Shown here one piece after another: positions 48,316 through 56,760 of a DNA stretch of 64,000 nt. How positions within the stretch are numbered: the first letter of the stretch is position 1; each line of letters begins with the position of its first letter. The DNA lies in NCBI RefSeq assembly GCF_000317305.3, contig NC_023036.2, positions 4,774,001 to 4,838,000 of the forward strand, given 5' to 3'. Source of the DNA: Mycolicibacterium neoaurum VKM Ac-1815D (lineage in GTDB: Bacteria; Actinomycetota; Actinomycetes; Mycobacteriales; Mycobacteriaceae). The notes under the pieces were generated by a model, which was not told where the DNA came from, searched no databases, and saw nothing but the letters and a program-made list of their open reading frames with translations. Both the position numbers and the translations under genes were made by a program.

Positions 48316-49262
48316 CGGTCGTGAAATTCCTGGGCCGCCGGCTGGCCTACTCGGCCGTGGTCCTGGTCGGGGTGGTGATCGTGGTATTCACCCTGGTGCA
48401 CCTGGTTCCCGGCGACCCGGTCCGCATCGCGCTGGGCACCCGCTATACCCCGCAGGCCTACGACGCGCTGCGCGCGGCAAGCGGATTGGACCAGCCCCTG
48501 CTCACGCAGTTCTTCCAGTATCTGGGCCGCGCGGCGACCGGCGACCTCGGCGTCAGCTTTCGCAACGGCGCCCCGGTGACCGAGGTCCTGCTGGAACGCC
48601 TGCCGGCCACCGTCTCACTGGCACTGGTCGGCATCGTGCTGGCGCTGCTGATCGCTCTGCCCGCGGGCACCTGGGCGGCCCTGCACGAGGGCCGGACGAG
48701 TGACGCCCTGGTGCGGGTCACCAGCCAATTCGGCGTGTCCGTACCGGACTTCTGGCTGGGCATCCTGCTGATATCACTGTTCTCCACGACGCTGGGCTGG
48801 TTACCGACGTCGGGATACCGGCCGCTGTTGGAGGACCCCGCCGGCTGGTTACGCCACATCATCCTGCCCGGCCTGACGGTGGGAGTGGTGGCGGCGGCGA
48901 TCATGACCCGCTACATCCGTTCGGCGGTCCTGGAAGTCGCGGCCATGGGCTATGTGCGCACCGCCCGCTCGAAGGGGCTTCCGCCGCGCACGGTGACGTT
49001 GCGGCACACCGTGCGCAATGCGCTGGTGCCGATCCTGACCATCACCGGAATTCAGTTGGGCACCATCCTCGGTGGCGTCATCGTCGTCGAAGTGGTGTTC
49101 GCCTGGCCCGGTATCGGCAGGCTGGTCTACACCTCGGTGGCCGCCCGCGACTACCCGGTGATCCAGGGCGCTGTCTTGTTGATCGCCGTGTCGTTCCTGG
49201 CGATCAATCTGCTGGTGGACCTGTTGTACGCCATCGTCGACCCGAGGATCCGGCTGTCATGA
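48312..49262 (+). CDS. Peptide ABC importer permease (DppB-like)
   Basis: The product is 316 residues with six membrane helices. FTLVHLVPGDPVRIALG near the start and the EAA-type loop YVRTARSKGLPPRTVTLRHTVRNALVPILT are the DppB/OppB signatures. GTG 48312 overlaps the preceding stop by four bases. It forms the channel with the next gene. Confidence 0.93.
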   Translation: MTVVKFLGRRLAYSAVVLVGVVIVVFTLVHLVPGDPVRIALGTRYTPQAYDALRAASGLDQPLLTQFFQYLGRAATGDLGVSFRNGAPVTEVLLERLPATVSLALVGIVLALLIALPAGTWAALHEGRTSDALVRVTSQFGVSVPDFWLGILLISLFSTTLGWLPTSGYRPLLEDPAGWLRHIILPGLTVGVVAAAIMTRYIRSAVLEVAAMGYVRTARSKGLPPRTVTLRHTVRNALVPILTITGIQLGTILGGVIVVEVVFAWPGIGRLVYTSVAARDYPVIQGAVLLIAVSFLAINLLVDLLYAIVDPRIRLS

Positions 49263-50131
49263 ACCGAGTGAACGCCTGGCGGCTGTTGGCCGGTAATCCG
49301 GTGACGCTGCTCAGCGCCGCGGTATTGGCGGCGGTCGTGGTGATCAGCGTTGCCGCCCAATGGATCGCGCCGTTCGGCGTCAACGATATCGACGTGCCGC
49401 AGGCCCTAAAGCCGCCGAACGGCGCACATTGGTTCGGCACCGACGAGCTGGGTCGCGATGTGCTGTCACGGGTGCTGGTGGCCGTCCAGGCCTCGATGAA
49501 GGTCGCGGTGGTCAGCGTCGCGTTCGCTGCCGTCATCGGGGTGGCGGTCGGGGTGATCGCCGGATACCTCGCCGGACGCGAGGGCGGCTGGTTGGACACC
49601 GTGCTGATGCGCATCGTCGACGTGATGTTCGCCTTCCCGGTGCTGCTGCTGGCATTGGCCATCGTCGCGGTGCTCGGCCCCGGGATCGGCACCACCATGC
49701 TGGCCATCGGGGTCGTCTACACCCCGATCTTCGCGCGGGTGGCGCGCGCCAGCACGCTGTCGGTGCGGGTGGAACCCTATGTGTCCGTGTCGTACACGAT
49801 GGGCACCGGCGCGCGTTACATCGTGACCCGGCACATCCTGCCGAACATCAGCGGACCGCTGATCGTGCAGACCTCACTGTCGCTGGCGTTCGCGATCCTG
49901 GCCGAGGCCGCGCTGTCCTTCCTCGGGTTGGGTATCCAGCCCCCGCAACCCTCACTGGGTCTGATGATCTTCGACGCACAGGGTTTCGTGACGTTGGCCT
50001 GGTGGATGGCGGTGTTCCCCGGTCTGGCGATCTTCCTGATCGTGCTGGCGTTCAACCTTCTCGGCGATGGGCTGCGCGATGTGCTGGACCCCAAGCAGCG
50101 CACCATGATCGAAGCCCGGCGGGCCAGATGA
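49259..50131 (+). CDS. Peptide ABC importer permease (DppC-like)
   Basis: The product is 290 residues with six helices. The N-terminal HWFGTDELGRDVLSRVLVAVQASMKVAVVS and the ending GLGIQPPQPSLGLMIFDAQ and GDGLRDVLDPKQR are the DppC/OppC signatures. ATG 49259 overlaps the DppB-like stop by four bases, and its own stop overlaps the ATPase start. Confidence 0.93.
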   Translation: MNRVNAWRLLAGNPVTLLSAAVLAAVVVISVAAQWIAPFGVNDIDVPQALKPPNGAHWFGTDELGRDVLSRVLVAVQASMKVAVVSVAFAAVIGVAVGVIAGYLAGREGGWLDTVLMRIVDVMFAFPVLLLALAIVAVLGPGIGTTMLAIGVVYTPIFARVARASTLSVRVEPYVSVSYTMGTGARYIVTRHILPNISGPLIVQTSLSLAFAILAEAALSFLGLGIQPPQPSLGLMIFDAQGFVTLAWWMAVFPGLAIFLIVLAFNLLGDGLRDVLDPKQRTMIEARRAR

Positions 50132-51687
50132 GCATTCTGACGATCAGTGACCTCTCGGTGCGGATCGGGCGCCGTGACATCGTGCGCGGCGTGTCCTTGA
50201 CCGTCGATCCCGAACAGACCGTCGGCATCGTCGGCGAGTCCGGATCGGGCAAGTCGATGACGGTGCTGGCGGCCACCGGCCTGCTGGACGCACCGGGCGC
50301 GGTGGTACACGGATCGTGTGTTCTTGCCGGAGAACAGGAACTCGTCGGAGCATCGGCCCGGACGCTGCGCGCGGTGCACGGCGGTCGGATCGGTTTCGTC
50401 TTCCAGGATCCGGGCACGTCGCTCAATCCGTTGCTGACCGTCGAACGCCAGATCACCGAATCGCTGGAGACACACCGCAGGATGACCCGCCGGGCCGCCC
50501 GGCAGCGCGCGCTGGAACTACTCGACGCCGTGGGACTTCCGGACCCGGACAGACGTCTTGAGTCCTATCCGCACCAGCTCTCCGGCGGTCAGCGGCAGCG
50601 GGTGATGGTGGCGATCGCGCTGTCCTGCGATCCGGGGCTGCTGATCGCCGACGAACCGACCACCGCCCTCGACGTCACCACCCAGGCCCAGATCATCGAC
50701 CTGGTCGCCGAACTGCAACGCGACTTCGGCACCGCGGTCATCTGGATCAGCCACGATCTGGGCGTCATCGGGGAGGTGGCCGATACCGTGACCGTGCTGC
50801 GCGACGGGAGCATCGTCGAGCAGGGCACGATCGACCAGATCTTCGACGCCCCCGGCCAGGAGTACACCCGCGAACTACTGGCGGCACGCCCGCTGCTCGA
50901 CGGCACCGGCCCGCCCGCGGCCCCTGCCGACACCGAGGTGCTCCTCGATGTGCGCGGCCTCGACGTGCGCTACGGCGGCGTGCGCGCGGTGGACGATGTG
51001 TCGTTCCAGATCCGGCGGGGCACGACGCTGGGACTGGTCGGCGAATCGGGGTCGGGTAAGTCCACGGTGGCGGCCGCGCTGACCGGATTGGTGAAACCCG
51101 ATGGTGGCAGCGCGATGCTCGACGGCGCCGATGTGCTGGACCGCAAGGCCGACCGACGACGCATCGGCATGGTGTTCCAGGATCCGTTCGCCTCGCTGAA
51201 TCCCCGGATGGCGGTGGGTGTGTCGATCGCGGAGCCGCTGGTGGTGCATCGACTGGTCGGCGGTCGCGCGCAGCGCCGGGCCCGGGTCGCCGCACTGCTG
51301 GAGATGGTGGGGCTGGACCCGGATTTCGCCGGGCGCTATCCGCACGAGCTGTCCGGCGGGCAGCGCCAGCGCATCAGTATCGCCCGCGCACTGGCGGCGG
51401 AGCCGGACCTGCTGATCCTCGACGAGGCGACCGCCGCGCTGGATGTGTCGGTACAGGCGACGGTGCTCGAGCTGTTGGCCCGTCTGCAATTCGAGCTGGG
51501 GCTGACCTATTTGTTCATCGGGCACGATCTCGCGGTGATCGAGCGGATGAGCCACGACGTGCTGGTGCTGCAGTCCGGTCGGACCGTCGAATATCGCAGT
51601 GCGGAGCAGCTTTTCAGCGCACCCGAGCAGGACTACACCCGAGCTCTGTTGGCGGCAGTTCCCCCGGCGCGGCCGAGCCGTTCCTGA
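50128..51687 (+). CDS. Peptide ABC importer ATPase, two fused nucleotide-binding domains (DppD-DppF-like)
   Basis: The product is 519 residues. The first half has Walker A GESGSGKSM, signature LSGGQRQRVMVAIAL and Walker B LLIADEPTTALD; the second half has GESGSGKST, LSGGQRQRISIARAL and LLILDEATAALD. Both domains look catalytically complete. The oligopeptide-specific C-terminal region of DppD (Cys cluster) is reduced. It powers the importer encoded just upstream. The last 74 bases overlap the 3' end of the convergent MFS gene. Confidence 0.93.
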   Translation: MSILTISDLSVRIGRRDIVRGVSLTVDPEQTVGIVGESGSGKSMTVLAATGLLDAPGAVVHGSCVLAGEQELVGASARTLRAVHGGRIGFVFQDPGTSLNPLLTVERQITESLETHRRMTRRAARQRALELLDAVGLPDPDRRLESYPHQLSGGQRQRVMVAIALSCDPGLLIADEPTTALDVTTQAQIIDLVAELQRDFGTAVIWISHDLGVIGEVADTVTVLRDGSIVEQGTIDQIFDAPGQEYTRELLAARPLLDGTGPPAAPADTEVLLDVRGLDVRYGGVRAVDDVSFQIRRGTTLGLVGESGSGKSTVAAALTGLVKPDGGSAMLDGADVLDRKADRRRIGMVFQDPFASLNPRMAVGVSIAEPLVVHRLVGGRAQRRARVAALLEMVGLDPDFAGRYPHELSGGQRQRISIARALAAEPDLLILDEATAALDVSVQATVLELLARLQFELGLTYLFIGHDLAVIERMSHDVLVLQSGRTVEYRSAEQLFSAPEQDYTRALLAAVPPARPSRS

Positions 51688-52852
51688 TCTCGCGCGGCTC
51701 GCGGAAATGGCCGAGCTCGGAGGCCAGCAGGGCGATCAGGATGGAGCCCGCCGCAGCAGCGAGCAGGACCGCGAATCCGTAGGGCAACGCCGCCGCACCG
51801 ATGAGCGGGGCGATGGAGATACCGATGTACATCGCCGTCGAGTACCAGGCCAGGGCCACGCCGGCATATCGGGCGTCGATGACGGCGAGCCGGTATTGGA
51901 TGGCCACCGAAGCCGCGGTCCCGGCCAGACCAGAGCAGGCGAAGACCGCCGCGGTGGCGACCACCGAGTGATGTGCCGGTATCAGCGTGAGGAAGGCCGC
52001 GCACTGGACGGTGAGCACCCCCTGCAGGGTGCGGCGGCTGCCGATACGGTCGGTGAGCCTGCCGCCCAGGACGTTGCCCGCGATACCGGCCATGCCGTAC
52101 ACCAGCAGCAGCACGGCGGTCTTCGAACTGTCACCGCCCGTCGCGTCGTGGGTGATGACCGCACTGAAGATGTAGACCATGTTGAACGCCAACATCATCA
52201 ACAGCGATGCGGCGGTTGCGAAGACGATGTGCCGGTTGCGCATCACGGCCACCCGGTCGCGCAGGCGCACCCCGTCGCCGAGGGGCACGTCACGCACCAC
52301 GAGCAGCAGCACCGGGGCCAGCACGGCGGCCAGGCCGGCCAGCAGGGCCAGCGGCAGCCGCCATCCGCCGATATCGGCCAGTGCCGTCCCGATCGGTGAT
52401 CCGATCGCCATGGCGAGGGTGAATCCCATGCCGACGAAGGCGATCGCACGACCACGCACCGCCGCAGCCACCAGTACGGGTGCGGCGGCGATAGCCGTCG
52501 GCACCAGGGCGGCACCACCGAAAGCGGCAACCACCCGGCCGGCGGTGAACACCGCGAAGGTATCGGCCGCGGCGGCCAGGAAGGTGCCGATGGCGATCAG
52601 GACCAGTCCGGCCGCCATCACGCGCTGTTGGGGCATGCGGCCGCAGGCGACGGAAACGACGGGCGAGGCGACCGCGACGACGGCGGCGTAGACGGAGATG
52701 GCGTACCCGACGGTGCCCGGCCCCACGCCGAGTCCTTCACCGATCTTGGGCAGCAGGCCCGCGATGACGAAGGCGTTGGTGCCGACGATGAACAGGGCCA
52801 GCGCGAGCAGCGTCAATCGCACGGTGTTCACCCTGCCCAGACGCGCCGCCAC
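51614..52852 (-). CDS. MFS drug/metabolite efflux transporter (DHA1-like)
   Basis: The product is 412 residues with about twelve helices. LALALFIVGTNAFVIAGLLPKIGEGLGV (helix 1), the GRVVAAFGGAALVPTAIAAAPVLV motif-C-like segment, and ALADIGGWRLPLALLAGLAAV are typical of the AraJ/CmlA-like DHA1 group. Substrate unknown; sugars, arabinose-like compounds or drugs are exported by relatives. The C-terminal 24 codons overlap the end of the ABC ATPase gene on the other strand. Confidence 0.85.
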   Translation of the reverse strand: MAARLGRVNTVRLTLLALALFIVGTNAFVIAGLLPKIGEGLGVGPGTVGYAISVYAAVVAVASPVVSVACGRMPQQRVMAAGLVLIAIGTFLAAAADTFAVFTAGRVVAAFGGAALVPTAIAAAPVLVAAAVRGRAIAFVGMGFTLAMAIGSPIGTALADIGGWRLPLALLAGLAAVLAPVLLLVVRDVPLGDGVRLRDRVAVMRNRHIVFATAASLLMMLAFNMVYIFSAVITHDATGGDSSKTAVLLLVYGMAGIAGNVLGGRLTDRIGSRRTLQGVLTVQCAAFLTLIPAHHSVVATAAVFACSGLAGTAASVAIQYRLAVIDARYAGVALAWYSTAMYIGISIAPLIGAAALPYGFAVLLAAAAGSILIALLASELGHFREPREIRNGSAAPGELPPTELGCSPARVR

Positions 52853-52925
52853 GGTACCTCAGCGTACCGGGCTTTGGGCTACACCGTTTACCGCCGACAC
52901 TTCATGCCGGGCACAGCACTCACCC

Positions 52926-53519
52926 TCAGGCCGCCTCCAGCGCCAGCAGGGTCGCCTTGACCGCCGCACCGCCGGCGTACTGGCCGATGGAACCGTCGGT
53001 GCGGACCACCCGGTGACACGGGATGACCAGGGGCAGCGGGTTGTGCCCGCAGGCGCTGCCCACCGCCCGCACCGCCTTCGGATTCCCGACGGCGGCGGCG
53101 ACGTCGGCATAACTCTCCCGTAGGCCGTAGCCGATACGCCGCAGGTGTTCGACCACCTGCCGCCGGAACCCGGCCGTGAGTCGCAGGTCCAGCGGCAGAT
53201 CGAAGGTGGTCCGGTCGCCGGCCAGATACTGCTCGATCTGCGCGGCCGCATCGTCGAGGCGGGCCGGGGCACGCAGCACCCGCGGGCTGACCTTGGCGGC
53301 GAGCCTGCTCAGCTCGGCTTCCTCGGGATCGTGGGCGAGGAACGCGACCCGCACCAACCCGGCCGGTGTCGCGGCGAGCAGCAGGGGTCCGACGGCGGTA
53401 TCGACGGTGCGGTAGGCGACGTCGAGCGTGCCTGCGTGCTCGGCATCGCGGGCCAACCGGTCGCGCAACCGGCTCAGCGCGCTGTCATCGGCGATCAGCC
53501 GATCGAAGATCTCGGTCAT
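52926..53519 (-). CDS. ogt: Methylated-DNA-[protein]-cysteine S-methyltransferase (Ogt-type)
   Basis: The product is 197 residues. The C-terminal domain has YGLRESYADVAAAVGNPKAVRAVGSACGHNPLPLVIPCHRVVRTDG, with the alkyl-accepting Cys in PCHR and the Asn-hinge region; the preceding 110 residues are the N-terminal ribonuclease-like domain plus about 30 extra residues. Tyr and Arg of the DNA-reading helix are present. It removes O6-alkyl groups from guanine. ATG 53519 overlaps the stop of the ECF sigma factor gene (ATGA), so repair and sigma factor are translationally coupled. Confidence 0.9.
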   Translation of the reverse strand: MTEIFDRLIADDSALSRLRDRLARDAEHAGTLDVAYRTVDTAVGPLLLAATPAGLVRVAFLAHDPEEAELSRLAAKVSPRVLRAPARLDDAAAQIEQYLAGDRTTFDLPLDLRLTAGFRRQVVEHLRRIGYGLRESYADVAAAVGNPKAVRAVGSACGHNPLPLVIPCHRVVRTDGSIGQYAGGAAVKATLLALEAA

Positions 53520-54022
53520 GAGGACTCCCTCGGATAGGTGGTGCGCAGGGTCTTGATGCCGTCGGCCGCGGCACGCCGGGCGGCCTCGGCCGAACCGCCC
53601 AACAGTTCGGCGATCTCGCCGTAGGGCAGGCCGGCCAGGTAGCGGTAGGCCAGGGTGTGGCGTTGTTTGTCGGGAAGTGCCGCCAGCGCGGCCCACAGGT
53701 CGGGGTCGAAACCGTCGATGCGAGCCGTCTCCGGGATCTCGGCTACCGGCGCGGGGGCCCGGGTCCGCGAACGGCCGATATCGATGGCCCGCCGGTGGGC
53801 GATCGTCACCAGCCAGGCCTGCACATTGGCGTCGGGATCGAGATCCGGATAGCCGCGCATCGCCGACAGGAACGTCTCAGACCAGGCGTCCTCGGCGTCG
53901 ATGGGACCGAGGACCGCCCGGCACACCCGCAGCACCATCGGGCCGTACTCGGTCACGATGCTCTCGAAGGGTCGCACGCTCACATTGTGTAGACGTCGGC
54001 GGCGGGCGAAACGTGAGATCAC
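53516..54022 (-). CDS. ECF-family RNA polymerase sigma factor coupled to ogt
   Basis: The product is 168 residues. Region 2 (ESIVTEYGPMVLRVCRAVLG, DAEDAWSETFLSAM, VQAWLVTIAHRRAIDIGRSR) and region 4 (ALAALPDKQRHTLAYRYLAGLPYGEIAELLGGSAEAARRAAADGIKTL) are clear, with a short linker and no C-terminal extension. No anti-sigma gene is adjacent; the next gene is ogt. Start is uncertain: GTG 54022 follows CGAGG closely, while GTG 53983 gives a shorter, more usual N-terminus. Region 4 ends in Ala-rich helices and looks divergent from stress-type ECFs, so it could be a dedicated regulator of the repair gene. Confidence 0.82.
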   Translation of the reverse strand: MISRFARRRRLHNVSVRPFESIVTEYGPMVLRVCRAVLGPIDAEDAWSETFLSAMRGYPDLDPDANVQAWLVTIAHRRAIDIGRSRTRAPAPVAEIPETARIDGFDPDLWAALAALPDKQRHTLAYRYLAGLPYGEIAELLGGSAEAARRAAADGIKTLRTTYPRESS

Positions 54023-54061
54023 CCTCGAGTCACTCTCTTAGTTGTAGTAGCGTCGGTCGAC

Positions 54062-55261
54062 ATGACCGCCAACGTCTGGATCCTCGGGGGTTACCAGAGC
54101 GACTTCGCCCGCAATGTGCAGCGCGAAGGCGGCGATCTGAGCACGCTGACCGCCGAGGTGGTCCGCGAAACCCTCGCCGCGGCACACACCCGTGCGGCCG
54201 ATATCGGTGTGATCCATATGGCCAACGCCTTCGGCGAGTTGTTCGCCCATCAGGGCCACCTAGGCGCGATGCCCGCCAGCGTCGAGCCCGATCTCTGGGG
54301 TACCCCCGCCACCCGGCACGAGGCGGCCTGCGCATCGGGCAGCGCGGCGGTGCTGGCCGCCATCGCCGATCTCCGATCGGGCGCCTACCCCAGCGCCCTG
54401 GTGCTCGGGGTGGAGCTGGAGAAGACGGTCCCCGGTGATATCGCCGCCCGCCACCTCGGCGCCGCCGCCTGGACCGGACACGAGGGCAGTGACGCGACCT
54501 TCATGTGGCCGTCGATGTTCTCGCGGGTGGCCGACGAATACGACCGCCGCTACGGCATCGACGACGTCCACCTCGATGCCATCTCCACCCTGAACTACGC
54601 CAACGCCCGGTCCAACCCGAACGCCCAGACCCGTTCCTGGCGCGTCGACCCGGAGTCCAACCCCGTCGTCGAGGGACGGATCCGGCGGCTGGACTGCAGC
54701 CAGATGACCGACGGTGGCGCGGGCCTGGTGCTGGCATCCGACGAGTACCTGCGTGCCCATCCCGACGTGCACCCGATCGCGGTGATCGCGGGATGGGGGC
54801 ACCGCACCGTCGGCCTGGGGTTGGCACAGAAGCTGGACCGCTCCGACGACTACGTCTTTCCGCATGTGCGCCTGGCCGTCCAGGACGCCTTCGCCCGCGC
54901 CGGGGTCGGTCTCGACATGCTCGACGGGTTCGAGGTACACGACTGCTTCACTCCCAGTGAGTATCTCGCGATCGACCATATCGGCCTGACCGGGCCCGGC
55001 GAATCGTGGAAGGCCATCGAGAACGGCGAGATCGCGATCGGCGGCCGGTTGCCCATCAACCCCGGTGGCGGACTGATCGGCGGTGGCCATCCGGTCGGGG
55101 CGACCGGCATCCGGATGATCCTCGACGCCGCCCGCCAGGTCTCCGGCACCGCCGGGGAATATCAGGTCGACGGCGCCCGGAGCTTCGGCACCCTGAATTT
55201 CGGTGGTAGCACCGCCACCACCATCAGCTTCGTGATCGGCTCTGCCGAGGAGGTTTCGTGA
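54062..55261 (+). CDS. Thiolase-like acetyl-CoA acetyltransferase/lipid-transfer protein (Rv0914c-like)
   Basis: The product is 399 residues. The nucleophile region is ATRHEAACASGSAAVLAAI (Cys in ACASG); later motifs are DGFEVHDCFTPSEYLAI (His and Cys) and GGGLIGGGHPVGATGIRM (catalytic His). This is the SCP2-thiolase type rather than a classical degradative thiolase (HDCF replaces NEAF). It probably acts on acyl-CoA in lipid or sterol metabolism. In M. tuberculosis Rv0914c is beside the carotenoid oxygenase Rv0913c, as here. The stop overlaps the next start by four bases. Confidence 0.85.
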   Translation: MTANVWILGGYQSDFARNVQREGGDLSTLTAEVVRETLAAAHTRAADIGVIHMANAFGELFAHQGHLGAMPASVEPDLWGTPATRHEAACASGSAAVLAAIADLRSGAYPSALVLGVELEKTVPGDIAARHLGAAAWTGHEGSDATFMWPSMFSRVADEYDRRYGIDDVHLDAISTLNYANARSNPNAQTRSWRVDPESNPVVEGRIRRLDCSQMTDGGAGLVLASDEYLRAHPDVHPIAVIAGWGHRTVGLGLAQKLDRSDDYVFPHVRLAVQDAFARAGVGLDMLDGFEVHDCFTPSEYLAIDHIGLTGPGESWKAIENGEIAIGGRLPINPGGGLIGGGHPVGATGIRMILDAARQVSGTAGEYQVDGARSFGTLNFGGSTATTISFVIGSAEEVS

Positions 55262-56760
55262 ACACGGATGTGGTCGCCAAGTATCTGTCGACATTGCCCG
55301 AGGGTGACGATCATCCCTACCGCACCGGGCCCTGGCGGCCGCAGACCTGCGAATGGGACGCCGACGACCTGATCGCGGTGGAGGGCGAGATTCCCACCGA
55401 TCTGGACGGGGTGTACCTGCGCAATACCGAGAACCCGCTACACCCGGCGTTCAAGGCCTATCACCCCTTCGACGGTGACGGGATGCTGCACATCGTCGGC
55501 TTCGGCGACGGTAAGGCGTTCTACCGCAACAGGTTCGTCAAGACCGACGGATTCCTGGCCGAGTACGAAGCCGGTGGGCCACTGTGGCCCGGGATCGCCG
55601 AACCCGTCGAGCTGGCCCAGCGCGATCATGGCTGGGGTGCGCGCACCCTGATGAAGGATGCGTCGAGCACCGATGTCACCGTGCACCGCGGGGTGGCGAT
55701 GACGAGCTTCTACCAGTGCGGCGACCTGTACCGAATCGACCCGCGCACCGGCGACACCCTCGGCAAGCAGGCCTGGGCACCCGCCGGGCTCGGGGTGTCG
55801 GCACATCCCAAGGTCGACGATGCCACCGGCGAACTGCTGTTCTTCAACTACGGCAAGGATGCGCCGTACATGCACTACGGGGTGGTCGACGAGACCGACA
55901 CCCTGGTGCACTACGTCGACGTGGAACTGCCGGGACCACGCCTGCCGCACGATATGGCGTTCACCGAGAACTACGTGATACTGAACGACTTTCCGCTGTT
56001 CTGGGACGCCGAGTTCCTCAAGCACAATGCCCATCTCCCCCGGCTGCACCGCGACCTGCCATCGCGGTTCGCGGTGATCCCGCGCCGCGGATCGGAGGTG
56101 AAATGGTTCGAGGCCGACACCACCTATGTCCTGCACTTCACCAACGCCTACGAGGACGGCGACGAGATCGTGCTGGACGGCTTCTTCCAGGGTGATCCCG
56201 AGCCGGTCTCGGGTATCGACAACGGGATGAATCCGAAGTGGCAGCGCATCTTCCGCGGACTGTCCCTCGACGGGATGCAGACCCGCCTGCATCGCTGGCG
56301 GTTCAACCTCGTCACCGGCGCCACCCGCGAGGAGCAGCTGTCCGACAGTCTGACCGAGTTCGGGATGATCAACTCCGGTTACGCCGGTCGCCCGTATCGC
56401 TACGCCTACGCCGCCACCGGTAAGCCGGGCTGGTTCCTCTTCGACGGGCTGGTGCGCCACGACCTGCAGACCGGCGCCGAGGAGCACTTCTCGTTCGGCG
56501 AGGGTGTGTACGGCAGCGAGACGGCCATGGCACCGCGGGTGGGAAGCCGCGGTGAGGACGACGGCTATCTGGTCACCATCACCACCGATATGACCGCCGA
56601 CGCGTCGTACTGCCTGGTGTTCGATGCCGCCCGGGTTTCCGACGGACCGGTGTGCAAGCTGCAACTTCCCGAACGGGTCTCCAGCGGAACACATTCCACC
56701 TGGGCGCCCGGGTCCGAACTGCGCCGGTTCCGGCCAGAAGGATCTGCGACGGCCCGGTGA
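55258..56760 (+). CDS. Carotenoid cleavage oxygenase (Rv0913c-like)
   Basis: The product is 500 residues, normal for the family. The four iron-binding His can be placed in GVSAHPKVDD, RLPHDMAFTENY, YVLHFTNAYEDGDEIVLDG and SSGTHSTWAPG, with the seven-bladed propeller opening GVYLRNTENPLHPAFKAYHPFDGDGMLH. It is a cytoplasmic non-haem Fe(II) dioxygenase that cleaves a carotenoid, retinoid or stilbene-type double bond. The gene is coupled upstream to the thiolase and downstream to the HxlR regulator by four-base overlaps. Confidence 0.92.
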   Translation: MNTDVVAKYLSTLPEGDDHPYRTGPWRPQTCEWDADDLIAVEGEIPTDLDGVYLRNTENPLHPAFKAYHPFDGDGMLHIVGFGDGKAFYRNRFVKTDGFLAEYEAGGPLWPGIAEPVELAQRDHGWGARTLMKDASSTDVTVHRGVAMTSFYQCGDLYRIDPRTGDTLGKQAWAPAGLGVSAHPKVDDATGELLFFNYGKDAPYMHYGVVDETDTLVHYVDVELPGPRLPHDMAFTENYVILNDFPLFWDAEFLKHNAHLPRLHRDLPSRFAVIPRRGSEVKWFEADTTYVLHFTNAYEDGDEIVLDGFFQGDPEPVSGIDNGMNPKWQRIFRGLSLDGMQTRLHRWRFNLVTGATREEQLSDSLTEFGMINSGYAGRPYRYAYAATGKPGWFLFDGLVRHDLQTGAEEHFSFGEGVYGSETAMAPRVGSRGEDDGYLVTITTDMTADASYCLVFDAARVSDGPVCKLQLPERVSSGTHSTWAPGSELRRFRPEGSATAR

